Shown here in pieces: positions 52,561-59,668 of a DNA stretch of 64,000 nt (positions are counted from its first letter, which is position 1; every line of letters begins with the position of its first letter). The DNA comes from Streptomyces yatensis (GTDB lineage: Bacteria > Actinomycetota > Actinomycetes > Streptomycetales > Streptomycetaceae). A model generated the notes under the pieces. That model had not been told where the DNA came from. It did no database searches and was given only the letters and a program-made list of their open reading frames with translations. Both the position numbers and the translations under genes were made by a program. Location: assembly GCF_018069625.1 (NCBI RefSeq), contig NZ_CP072941.1:1116001-1180000 (forward strand), in the 5' to 3' direction.

Positions 52561-53433
52561 ATGAGGATCGGTCTGATCACCGCCGACCCCGGTCATCAAC
52601 TCCTCGCCGACACGGCGCAGTTGCTGTCGCCCCACCATGAGGTGGTGGCGATCGATCCGGGCGGCCACGAGGCCGGGGCGCGGGCCCCGGCCGACCCCGG
52701 GGCACACGCGGCCGCCCCCTCGGAAGACGCGGCCGGCCCCGGGGAACTCGCCGATGTCTATCTGCTGAAGGCCCGGACGCCGCATGCGCTGGCGCTCGCC
52801 CGGTCCCTGGAGCGGCGCGGCGCCCCGGTGGTGAACTCCGCCGCGGCCACCGCCCTGTGCCAGGACCGGACGGCGATGGCCGACGTGGCGCTCCGCGCCG
52901 GTCTGCCGTTCGCCCCCACCCGTACCGTGGCCTCGCTCGCCGGGCTGATGGCGGAGCGGCTGCCTCGCCCCGTCGTCGTCAAGAGCCGCCACAGCCGCCG
53001 CCACGACCTGGTGGCCCGCGTCGACGACGCCGCACGGCTGCGCGTCCTGGGCGCCGACTGGGCGGATGAGCCCGTCGTGGTGCAGGACTTCACCCCGAAC
53101 GACGGCTGGGACCACAAGCTGTGGGTGATCGCGGGCCGGGTGTTCGCCGCGCTGCGCCGGTCGGAACTGGCGGCCGGCGGCCGCGGTCCGAGCCTGCCGC
53201 TCGCCCTGGACGCACTGCCCCCGGGCTGGCTGGATCCGGTGCGCCACGTCGGTTCGGTGTTCTCGCTGGAGGTCTACGGCGTGGATCTGATCGACGCGGG
53301 CCGCGGCGCCCCGCTGATCGTGGACATCAACGCCTTTCCGGGGATCCGCGGTCAGGCCGGCGCCCCCGAGGCGCTGGCGGCCCTGGCCCTGCGGACCGCC
53401 GAACGGGGCGGACTCACCGCGCCCCGCCCATGA
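52561..53433 (+). CDS. ATP-grasp ligase/kinase, ITPK-like (second of a pair)
   Basis: 290 residues, distantly similar in layout to the preceding gene product. It has VYLLKARTPHALALA, VVNSAAATALCQDRTAMAD, the lysine strand RPVVVKSRHSRRHD, VVVQDFTPNDGWDHKLWVI and the metal site IVDINAFPGIRG. VQDF..KLWVI and DINAFPG closely recall the signatures of inositol-tetrakisphosphate 1-kinase/ITPK proteins (from memory). An Ala/Pro/Gly-rich insertion lies near residues 35-60. The stop overlaps the ATG of a 14-codon open frame (53430-53474). Confidence 0.82.
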   Translation: MRIGLITADPGHQLLADTAQLLSPHHEVVAIDPGGHEAGARAPADPGAHAAAPSEDAAGPGELADVYLLKARTPHALALARSLERRGAPVVNSAAATALCQDRTAMADVALRAGLPFAPTRTVASLAGLMAERLPRPVVVKSRHSRRHDLVARVDDAARLRVLGADWADEPVVVQDFTPNDGWDHKLWVIAGRVFAALRRSELAAGGRGPSLPLALDALPPGWLDPVRHVGSVFSLEVYGVDLIDAGRGAPLIVDINAFPGIRGQAGAPEALAALALRTAERGGLTAPRP

Positions 53434-53594
53434 CCGACACGAGGGAAATACTAGGGGACTCCCGTCCTAAATAGGGGTGGTCGCAGGCCGGACCGGAGCG
53501 GCAGGGTGGTCTACTGGTCTCCGCGCGACCCGAGGCACGCGCGCGACAGCCATACGACAGCCGCCGCGAAACGAGCGGCGCGAAAGGACATCAC
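53434..53594. promoter_or_regulatory. Upstream region of the type II thioesterase with TAGGGG repeats
   Basis: TAGGGG occurs at 53452-53457 and 53472-53477, 20 bp apart, about two helical turns. The first lies in the imperfect dyad CTAGGGGACTCCCGTC (53451-53466), which partly resembles the operator of PAS-LuxR antibiotic regulators (about 12 of 16 positions by my recall of the consensus). The likely control region of the thioesterase gene. Confidence 0.35.
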
Positions 53595-54350
53595 GTGACC
53601 GCACACCCCACCGGCACAAGCCTGTGGATCAGGCAGTTCCACCCCGCGCCGGCCGCGGCGACGCGACTCATCTGCCTGCCCCACGCCGGCGGGTCCGCCT
53701 CCTACTACTTCCCCGTCTCCAAGGCGCTCTCGCCCACGGTCGATGTGCTCGCCGTGCAGTACCCGGGGCGCCAGGACCGGCGCAACGAGAAGTGCATAGA
53801 CACCATTGCCGACCTGGCCGACGCGCTGGTGCCGGAGCTGCTGCCCTATACGGACAAGCCGGTGGCGCTTTTCGGCCACAGCATGGGCGCCACCCTCGCC
53901 TTCGAGGTCGCCCTGCGCCTGGAGCAGAAGGGCGTGGTGCCGGTGGCGCTGTTCGCCTCGGGGCGGCGCGCCCCCTCCTGCCACCGTGACGAGTCCGTCC
54001 ACCTCCGCGACGACGACGGGCTGATCGCCGAGGTGAAGGCGCTCGCCGGGACCGACACCCAGCTCCTGGGCGACGACGAGATCCTCCGGATGGTGCTGCC
54101 CGCCATCCGCAGCGACTACAAGGCGGCCGAGACCTACCGCTACACCCCCGGCCCGCAGCTGGCGACGCCGATCCACGCGCACGTGGGGGACGACGACCCC
54201 AAGGCGAGTGTCGAGGAGGCCCGCGCCTGGGGCGAGCACACCACCGGTGGCTTCGACCTCCAGGTCTACTCCGGCGGCCACTTCTACCTCAACGACGAGG
54301 CCCCGCGCGTCATCGCGTCGATCCGGAAGGTGCTGACCGAGCAGTCCTGA
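53595..54350 (+). CDS. Type II thioesterase (editing, PKS/NRPS-associated)
   Basis: 251 residues, an alpha/beta hydrolase of the GrsT/RifR class. LICLPHAGGSASYYFPVSKAL opens the fold, Ser96 lies in LFGHSMGATLAFE, and the late His in GGHFYL completes the triad with an upstream Asp. These free-standing enzymes remove stalled or wrong acyl groups from carrier proteins. GTG 53595 follows GAAAGGAC. It is 28 kb from the PKS genes with unrelated genes between, so whether it serves them or another pathway is open. Confidence 0.92.
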   Translation: MTAHPTGTSLWIRQFHPAPAAATRLICLPHAGGSASYYFPVSKALSPTVDVLAVQYPGRQDRRNEKCIDTIADLADALVPELLPYTDKPVALFGHSMGATLAFEVALRLEQKGVVPVALFASGRRAPSCHRDESVHLRDDDGLIAEVKALAGTDTQLLGDDEILRMVLPAIRSDYKAAETYRYTPGPQLATPIHAHVGDDDPKASVEEARAWGEHTTGGFDLQVYSGGHFYLNDEAPRVIASIRKVLTEQS

Positions 54351-54705
54351 GCGCCCGCCCGGCCGGGATCACGGGGTGGCCGCCCCGACGATGCACGGGG
54401 CGATATCGCCGTAGGCGGTTCGCGGAACCCGCGCTCGTAGGTGCCGCGGCGGAGTGCCCCTCCTGGCCGGGCTCTTCCAGGCCGCCGAGGTGTCCCCGGC
54501 CAGAGGCCGACGTGAGTTCGGTTCACTTTGGAGGGAAGCCGACCAGCACGGATCACGGTCACACCGTGTCCAGTGTTCCGCTGAGAGTAATCCCAGCCTG
54601 AACTCGATGATGAGTCGATCTCCGGGTTGCGTTTGCCTCTCCCGCGACCACCGCGTTACCTGGAAAGAGGCGCAGTGAGGCTCACCGTCGCGGCGAGGAG
54701 CGGCC
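54351..54705. other. 355-bp gap without a recognisable gene
   Basis: It begins with GC-rich palindromes (CCCGGCCGGG near 54359) that may terminate the thioesterase transcript. From about 54515 it is less GC-rich, with short dyads such as TCGATGATGAGTCGA (about 54606-54620), and probably holds the promoter of the next gene. The minus-strand open frame here has no coding signature. Confidence 0.4.
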
Positions 54706-55860
54706 ATGATCACGCAAGAGCAGGTCGACCGGGTCCTGCGGTTGAGCGGGAACGGTCTTCCGTGTGTGTCCCTCTACGTCCCCGTGCTGCCCGAGCAGCC
54801 CGGCCGCAGCACATTCATGACCCGGGTGGCCAGTCTGCTGGACGGCATCCGGCCGCTCTCATCGGACAGCTCGCTCGATCATGCCGCGCGGCTCTCGCTC
54901 CGCGAGGACATCGTGAAGCTGGAGAAGTCGCTGGCCTTCGAGCCGCACCAGCCCGGCGCCGTCGCCGTCTTCGCCTGCAGCGGCAAGGATGTGTACGAGG
55001 AGGTGTGGCTGCCACGCCCCACCCGCGAGCGCATCGTGGTGGACTCCGATCCGTACGTCCGCCCCATGCTGGCCGTGCTGGATGAGTACGACCGTGCCTG
55101 CGCCGTCATCGTGGACCGGGGGACCGGCCAGATCTGGGAGCACTACCTCGACCAGGCCCGGGAGCTGGAGGCGATCCGCGACCGTACGCTGCGCAAGCCC
55201 GACTACGCTGCGGGGCTGGCCGAGGACAAGGTCCGCAACAAGGCCGATGAGCTGAGCAAACGCCACTTCCGGAAGCTGATCGGCGAGCTCAAGCAGCTGT
55301 TCGGAAGGCGGGCCTTCGATGTGCTCGTGGTCGGCGGGCACTCCTACGAAGTGCCGAACTTCCTTCAGTTCCTCCCCCGTGACCTGCGGGACCGGCTGAT
55401 CGGCGATTTCACCGTCGACCGTGAGAACGCGACCCCCGCGGACATCAGAAACCGGGTGCAGAAGATCGTCTCCGACCACGCCCACCAGGAACAACGGCGG
55501 CTCGTGGGCGACATCCTGGAGGCCAAGGCAGCCGGGCGGCCGCCGAGTGCCGTGGGGCTGGACGAGACGCTGTGGGCGGCGTCGCTGGCCGCGGTCGGCA
55601 CACTGGCGGCGGACGAGGAGGCGGCCGCCCCCGGGGTCGTCTGCGACCGGGACGGGCTCCTCGCCCGCTCGGGCAAGAGCTGTCCGCTGTGCGGCGATCC
55701 GCTGCGCGAGGTCCCCGACATCATCGATGCGCTGGTCGAAACCGTCATTGACGACGGGGGCGAGATCCGCCATATCGAGCCGGAGACCGAGCTGCGCACC
55801 CAGCTGACCGGGGCTCTACTGCGCTTCGAGCTCCCGCCGCGGCCGACCGCCACGGGATAG
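54706..55860 (+). CDS. Bacterial eRF1-like (baeRF family) protein
   Basis: 384 residues of the bacterial relatives of archaeal/eukaryotic peptide release factor 1. Segments: LPCVSLYVPVLP near the start, DEYDRACAVIVDRGTGQIWEH in the middle, a helical RHFRKLIGELKQLFGRRAFD and strand VLVVGGHSYEVPNFLQFLP, and a C-terminal CPLCG knuckle. Proposed roles are ribosome-associated hydrolysis or rescue; experimental evidence is thin. ATG 54706 follows GAGGAGCGG. A GC-rich hairpin follows the stop. Confidence 0.75.
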   Translation: MITQEQVDRVLRLSGNGLPCVSLYVPVLPEQPGRSTFMTRVASLLDGIRPLSSDSSLDHAARLSLREDIVKLEKSLAFEPHQPGAVAVFACSGKDVYEEVWLPRPTRERIVVDSDPYVRPMLAVLDEYDRACAVIVDRGTGQIWEHYLDQARELEAIRDRTLRKPDYAAGLAEDKVRNKADELSKRHFRKLIGELKQLFGRRAFDVLVVGGHSYEVPNFLQFLPRDLRDRLIGDFTVDRENATPADIRNRVQKIVSDHAHQEQRRLVGDILEAKAAGRPPSAVGLDETLWAASLAAVGTLAADEEAAAPGVVCDRDGLLARSGKSCPLCGDPLREVPDIIDALVETVIDDGGEIRHIEPETELRTQLTGALLRFELPPRPTATG

Positions 55861-55861
55861 C

Positions 55862-55879
55862 CCGCCCCGGCCCGGGCGG
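55862..55879. terminator. Hairpin after the baeRF gene
   Basis: CCGCCC pairs with GGGCGG across a 6-nt loop directly after the TAG stop. Short but well placed. The remaining sequence to 56062 is GC-rich with no gene seen. Confidence 0.45.
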
Positions 55880-56062
55880 CCACGGTGGGCGGACCACTCG
55901 ACCAGGCCGCGGCGACGAGCCGGCGGGTGCGCGCAAGGACCGCGGTGGGCCCGGTCCGGCGGATCTCCGGCGGACGGGGCCCGGCAGAGGTGTGCGGGCG
56001 GCGCCGCGGGACCCACGGTGGCCCGGCCGGTCCGAGGTGGCCGAGCCGGAGCCGCGGGGTGC

Positions 56063-57277
56063 TCAGCCGTGCGGCCGGTCCGCCAGGACGGTGCGTATGT
56101 AGTCCTCGACGGTGGCGTCCAGGCCCACGTCACGCCCGGCCCGCTCGGACAACAGCCAGCGGTGTTCGAGCAGTTCGTAGTAGATCTGCGCGGTGTCGGT
56201 GACACCGCGCAGATCCTTGGGAACGGCCCGCACGGTGGGCCGGAAGACATCGCGGACCCACCGGTGGGCGAGCACCTCCGGGCGCGCGCCGAGCGGATCA
56301 CCGGGCGCGTAGTCGTCCTGTGTGGCCATCCAGGTCTCCAGGTCGTTCAGGAGGCTGCGGGCCTGGTTCTCCTCGGCGTCCAGTCCGGTCAGCCGCAGCA
56401 ACTGCCGCTGGTGGTGGCCCGCGTCGACGACCTTGGGCACGAAGGTGACGGCGTCGCCGTCGGGTGAGCGCTCGATCTGCATCTCCGCCACGTCGAACCC
56501 GAGGTCGTTCAGGCGCCGGACGCGCTGGTCGATGGCGTGGCGCTGGGCGAGCGGATAGACCGACTGGCGGGTCAGCTCATGCCACAGGTCGCAGTAGCGC
56601 TCGGCGATGGCCTCGCCGAAGAGCACCGGGTCGACCGAGGGGTGCAGGGAACCGCTCGCCTCCAGGTCCATCAGCTCGCCCGCGATGTTCACCCGCGCCA
56701 CCTCGACGTCGTAATCCCGCTGTCCGCTGGTGAGCTTGGGCTGGATCTGCCCGGTCTCGGCGTCGACCAGATAGGCGGCGTACGCGCCCGCGTCACGCCG
56801 GAAGAGGGTGTTGGACAGCGAGCAGTCGCCCCAGGCGAACCCGGCCAGATGCAACCGCACCAGCAGCACCGCGAGCGCGTCGAGCAGCCGCCGGATGGTG
56901 CTCGGCCGCATGGTCGTCTGGAACATCGAGCGATAGGGCTGCGAGCCCACCAGATGGCGGGTGATCAGCGCCGGTTCCAGCGGTTCGCCGTGCTCGTCGG
57001 CGCGCCCGGTCACCACCGCGAGCGCGTCCACCGCGGGGACCGCGAGCCGGTCCAGGTCGCGCAGCAGCCCGTACTCCCGTACGGCCGCCCACTCGCCGAC
57101 CTCCTTGACGGCGACGATCTCGCCGCCCGCCTGGGCGAAGCGGACGACATGGCGGGAGATGCCCCGGGGCAGCGCGACCAGGTGCTCCTCCGGCCAGTCC
57201 GCCAGCGGGATGTTCCACGGCAGATCGAGCAGCGACGCCGGATGCTCGGGCGAGGTGGCGGTGATCTGCAGCTCCAT
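56063..57277 (-). CDS. DUF4032 protein with LPS-kinase-like N-terminal domain
   Basis: 404 residues. The N-terminal half is a protein-kinase-like fold: VVRFAQAGGEIVAVKEVGEW supplies the ATP Lys, LHLAGFAWGDCSLSNTLF the catalytic-loop analogue, and YLVDAETGQI the metal-binding DAE/D. The C-terminal half (from about 265) matches the DUF4032 type (EVLAHRWVRDVFRPTVRAVP, DTAQIYYELLEHRWLLSERA). Common and conserved in actinobacteria, function unknown. ATG 57277 starts MELQITATSPEHP. Its neighbour on the same strand is the TetR gene. Confidence 0.85.
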   Translation of the reverse strand: MELQITATSPEHPASLLDLPWNIPLADWPEEHLVALPRGISRHVVRFAQAGGEIVAVKEVGEWAAVREYGLLRDLDRLAVPAVDALAVVTGRADEHGEPLEPALITRHLVGSQPYRSMFQTTMRPSTIRRLLDALAVLLVRLHLAGFAWGDCSLSNTLFRRDAGAYAAYLVDAETGQIQPKLTSGQRDYDVEVARVNIAGELMDLEASGSLHPSVDPVLFGEAIAERYCDLWHELTRQSVYPLAQRHAIDQRVRRLNDLGFDVAEMQIERSPDGDAVTFVPKVVDAGHHQRQLLRLTGLDAEENQARSLLNDLETWMATQDDYAPGDPLGARPEVLAHRWVRDVFRPTVRAVPKDLRGVTDTAQIYYELLEHRWLLSERAGRDVGLDATVEDYIRTVLADRPHG

Positions 57278-57307
57278 GACACCCCAGTGTGCGGTACGGA
57301 GGTGTGA

Positions 57308-57919
57308 TCAGACCCGGCCGGGCAGGGGGGTGCTCGCCGGTGCGCGCATTCCGTCGAGGACGACCGTGACACACCGTTCGGCCTGGAGCCGGTCGGCGGG
57401 GAGGTCCAGTACACAGGCTCCGGCGGCGGCCGCCCTGGCCAGGAACGGAATGTCCCGCCAGGACAGATCGGCGCGCAGCACGCCGTCCCGCTGGGCGCGT
57501 TCGGTCAGCCGCCGTACGCGATCGAGCAGGGTGCGGCGGGCGGCGGCCACCTGGGGTCCGCCGCGATCGTCGAGGGAGTCCGAGAGCCCCGCGTTCTCCC
57601 CGGTGCGCAGGGCGAGGGCGGTGAAGAACCGGGTGAAGGCCGGCCAGGACTCGTCCTCGCCCAGGGCCTGTTCGGCGCTGTCGGCGAGTTCGCCGAGCAC
57701 ATCGAGGAGGACGGCTTCCAGCAGTTGGGCCCGCTCGGGGAAGCGACGGTAGACCGTGCCGACGCCGACCCCGGCCAGCCGCGCGATCTCGTGGTAGCTG
57801 ACGTCGAAGCCATGGGCGGCCACCGCCTGGCGTGCGGCGGCCAGGACGCGGGCGGCGTTGCGCCGCGCGTCCGCGCGCGGCGGTCTGGGGGGCCGCTGAG
57901 CGGAGGGCATGCCCGTCAT
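57308..57919 (-). CDS. TetR-family repressor
   Basis: 203 residues with an N-terminal helix-turn-helix (ARVLAAARQAVAAHGFDVSY, EIARLAGVGVGTVYRRFPER) and a ligand-binding C-terminal half (TetR_C type). Divergent from the SDR gene, with two copies of GGACA-N5-TGTCC between them, the likely operators for repression of both genes. ATG 57919 or ATG 57910 can start it. The ligand is unknown. Confidence 0.9.
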   Translation of the reverse strand: MTGMPSAQRPPRPPRADARRNAARVLAAARQAVAAHGFDVSYHEIARLAGVGVGTVYRRFPERAQLLEAVLLDVLGELADSAEQALGEDESWPAFTRFFTALALRTGENAGLSDSLDDRGGPQVAAARRTLLDRVRRLTERAQRDGVLRADLSWRDIPFLARAAAAGACVLDLPADRLQAERCVTVVLDGMRAPASTPLPGRV

Positions 57920-57939
57920 GTCCCCAGCCTAGTCAGAAG

Positions 57940-57956
57940 TGGACAGAAACTGTCCA
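57940..57956. promoter_or_regulatory. Operator 1, TGGACAG-AAA-CTGTCCA
   Basis: A perfect 17-bp palindrome (7-3-7) 21 bp upstream of the TetR gene start. It shares the core GGACA-N5-TGTCC with operator 2. Confidence 0.75.
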
Positions 57957-57979
57957 CCTCCGTACGCTGAACTCTAAGC

Positions 57980-57994
57980 GGACAAGATCTGTCC
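57980..57994. promoter_or_regulatory. Operator 2, GGACA-AGATC-TGTCC
   Basis: The second copy of the palindrome core, centred 39 bp from the first and 100 bp upstream of the SDR start. Its position suits repression of the SDR promoter by the divergent TetR protein. Confidence 0.7.
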
Positions 57995-58093
57995 ATTTAG
58001 CCGGCGGCACCACGGCCACGTACCCCATCGGCCGCTCGCCACACGTCCCCGCCGCACGACCGAACAGCGCACGACCGAACAGGAGCCACGGCC

Positions 58094-58870
58094 ATGAGCC
58101 ATCTCGACGGCACCACCGCGGTGATCACCGGGGGCAGCGAGGGCCTCGGCTACGCCATCGCCGACGCGTTCGCCACCGAGGGCGCCGACCTGGTGCTGCT
58201 CGCCCGCGACCGGGAGAAGCTCGACCGGGCCCGGCACACCCTGGCCGGACACGGCACCACCGTACGCACCCTCTCCGTCGACCTGGCCGACCCCGGCGCC
58301 GTGACCACCGCCGCGCGTCAGGTGCTCGCGCTCACCGAACGGGTGGACACCCTGGTCAACAACGCGGGCACGGCACACTTCAGCCCGCTCGCCCAGACCT
58401 CCGCCGACTCCTTCGACGCCATGCTCCACCTCAATGTCCGGGTGCCCTTCCTCCTCGCCCAGGCGCTGCTGCCCGCGCTCGTCGCGGGCCGCGGCAGCAT
58501 CATCAACATCAGCAGCTACTGGGCACACAAGATGGTCGCCGACCGTCCGTCGGCGGCCTACTCCGCCACGCGTGGCGCCATCAACGCGATGACCCGGGCC
58601 CTCGCCAATGAGCTGGGCCCCTCCGGCGTCCGGGTCAACGGCATCGCCCCCGGGGCCGTACGCACCCCCACCTACGAACGGGACCATCTCGGCCCGATGA
58701 GTGCCGAGGAGCGCGACGGCCACGACCGCCGCACCCGGGACGCCTATCCCCTGGGCCGCGTCGGGGAACCCCACGAGGTGGCCGCCGCGGCCGCCTTCCT
58801 CGCCTCCCCGCAGGCCGGCTGGACCACCGGCACCATCATGAACGTGGACGGCGGACTGACCGTCCGCTGA
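58094..58870 (+). CDS. Short-chain dehydrogenase/reductase (SDR)
   Basis: 258 residues, classical SDR. Cofactor motif TAVITGGSEGLGYA (TGxxxGxG), NNAGTA, catalytic Ser in INISSYWAHK, Tyr and Lys-region AYSATRGAINAM. The usual YxxxK reads YSATR, with Arg in place of the catalytic Lys, so the activity may be altered. PGAVRTPT and a GGLTV C-terminal pattern are normal. The two palindromes upstream indicate control by the divergent TetR regulator. ATG 58094 follows CAGGAGCC. Confidence 0.9.
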   Translation: MSHLDGTTAVITGGSEGLGYAIADAFATEGADLVLLARDREKLDRARHTLAGHGTTVRTLSVDLADPGAVTTAARQVLALTERVDTLVNNAGTAHFSPLAQTSADSFDAMLHLNVRVPFLLAQALLPALVAGRGSIINISSYWAHKMVADRPSAAYSATRGAINAMTRALANELGPSGVRVNGIAPGAVRTPTYERDHLGPMSAEERDGHDRRTRDAYPLGRVGEPHEVAAAAAFLASPQAGWTTGTIMNVDGGLTVR

Positions 58871-58910
58871 CGGCCCGGGCAGAGTCCGGCAGCCGATAAA
58901 ATGGCCTTTG

Positions 58911-59654
58911 ATGCCGAGAATCCGCCACACTCCCCAGGCGACGACGGGCCTGCGTCCGCTGCCCGCCGGTGGCGGCATCGACGCTCATCGGCATGACGAG
59001 CACCAGATCGTCTACGCCGGGCGAGGAGTGCTGGCCGTCACCACCGACGCGGGCAGCTGGATCGCGCCCGCCAACCGGGCGCTGTGGATTCCGGCCGGGA
59101 CCGTCCATGAGCACCGCGCGTACGGCGCCACCGACCTCCATCTGGTGGGGCTGGCGGTGGCGGACAATCCGCTGGGGCTGGAGCAGCCCGCGGTCCTCGG
59201 CGTCGGCCCGCTGCTGCGCGAGCTGATCATCGAATACACCGCGCGGCCGGCGGACACCGGCGCCGAACGCCGCCGGTTGCGGGCCGTACTGCTCGATCAG
59301 CTCCGGCACTGTGCCGAGCAGCCCGTGCATGTGCCCGCCGCCGGGGACCCGCGGCTGGCCGCGGTGTGCGGCCTCCTCCACGACGACCCGGCGGACAACC
59401 GGACGCTGCGGCAGCTGGGGGCCGCGGTCGGGGTCGGCGAGCGCACCCTGACCCGGCTGTGCGCGGCGGAGCTGGGCATGACCTTCCCGCAGTGGCGCAC
59501 CCAGCTGCGGTTGCACCACGCCCTGCGGATGCTGGCCGAGGGCGTCCCGGTCACGGCGGTCGCCCATCGGTGCGGCTGGGCGTCCAGCAGCGCCTTCATC
59601 GATGTCTTCCGCCGGGCCTTCGGCCACACCCCCGGCGCCCACCGCACGCTCTGA
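58911..59654 (+). CDS. AraC-family regulator with N-terminal cupin
   Basis: 247 residues. A cupin-like sensing half (HRHDEHQIVYAGRGVLAVTT, WIPAGTVHEHRAY) and two C-terminal helix-turn-helix units (RTLRQLGAAVGVGERTLTRL and PVTAVAHRCGWASSSAFIDV, then RRAFGHTPGAHR). 40 bp after the SDR stop on the same strand, so possibly cotranscribed. Target unknown. It converges with the channel gene, only 14 bp between stops. Confidence 0.9.
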   Translation: MPRIRHTPQATTGLRPLPAGGGIDAHRHDEHQIVYAGRGVLAVTTDAGSWIAPANRALWIPAGTVHEHRAYGATDLHLVGLAVADNPLGLEQPAVLGVGPLLRELIIEYTARPADTGAERRRLRAVLLDQLRHCAEQPVHVPAAGDPRLAAVCGLLHDDPADNRTLRQLGAAVGVGERTLTRLCAAELGMTFPQWRTQLRLHHALRMLAEGVPVTAVAHRCGWASSSAFIDVFRRAFGHTPGAHRTL

Positions 59655-59668
59655 CGTCCGGCCCCCGT

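Noticed and set aside
53451..53466. PAS-LuxR (PimM-type) operator before the thioesterase
   Set aside because: Only about 12 of 16 positions agree with the recalled consensus and the outer arm fails, so it is reported only as an imperfect dyad.
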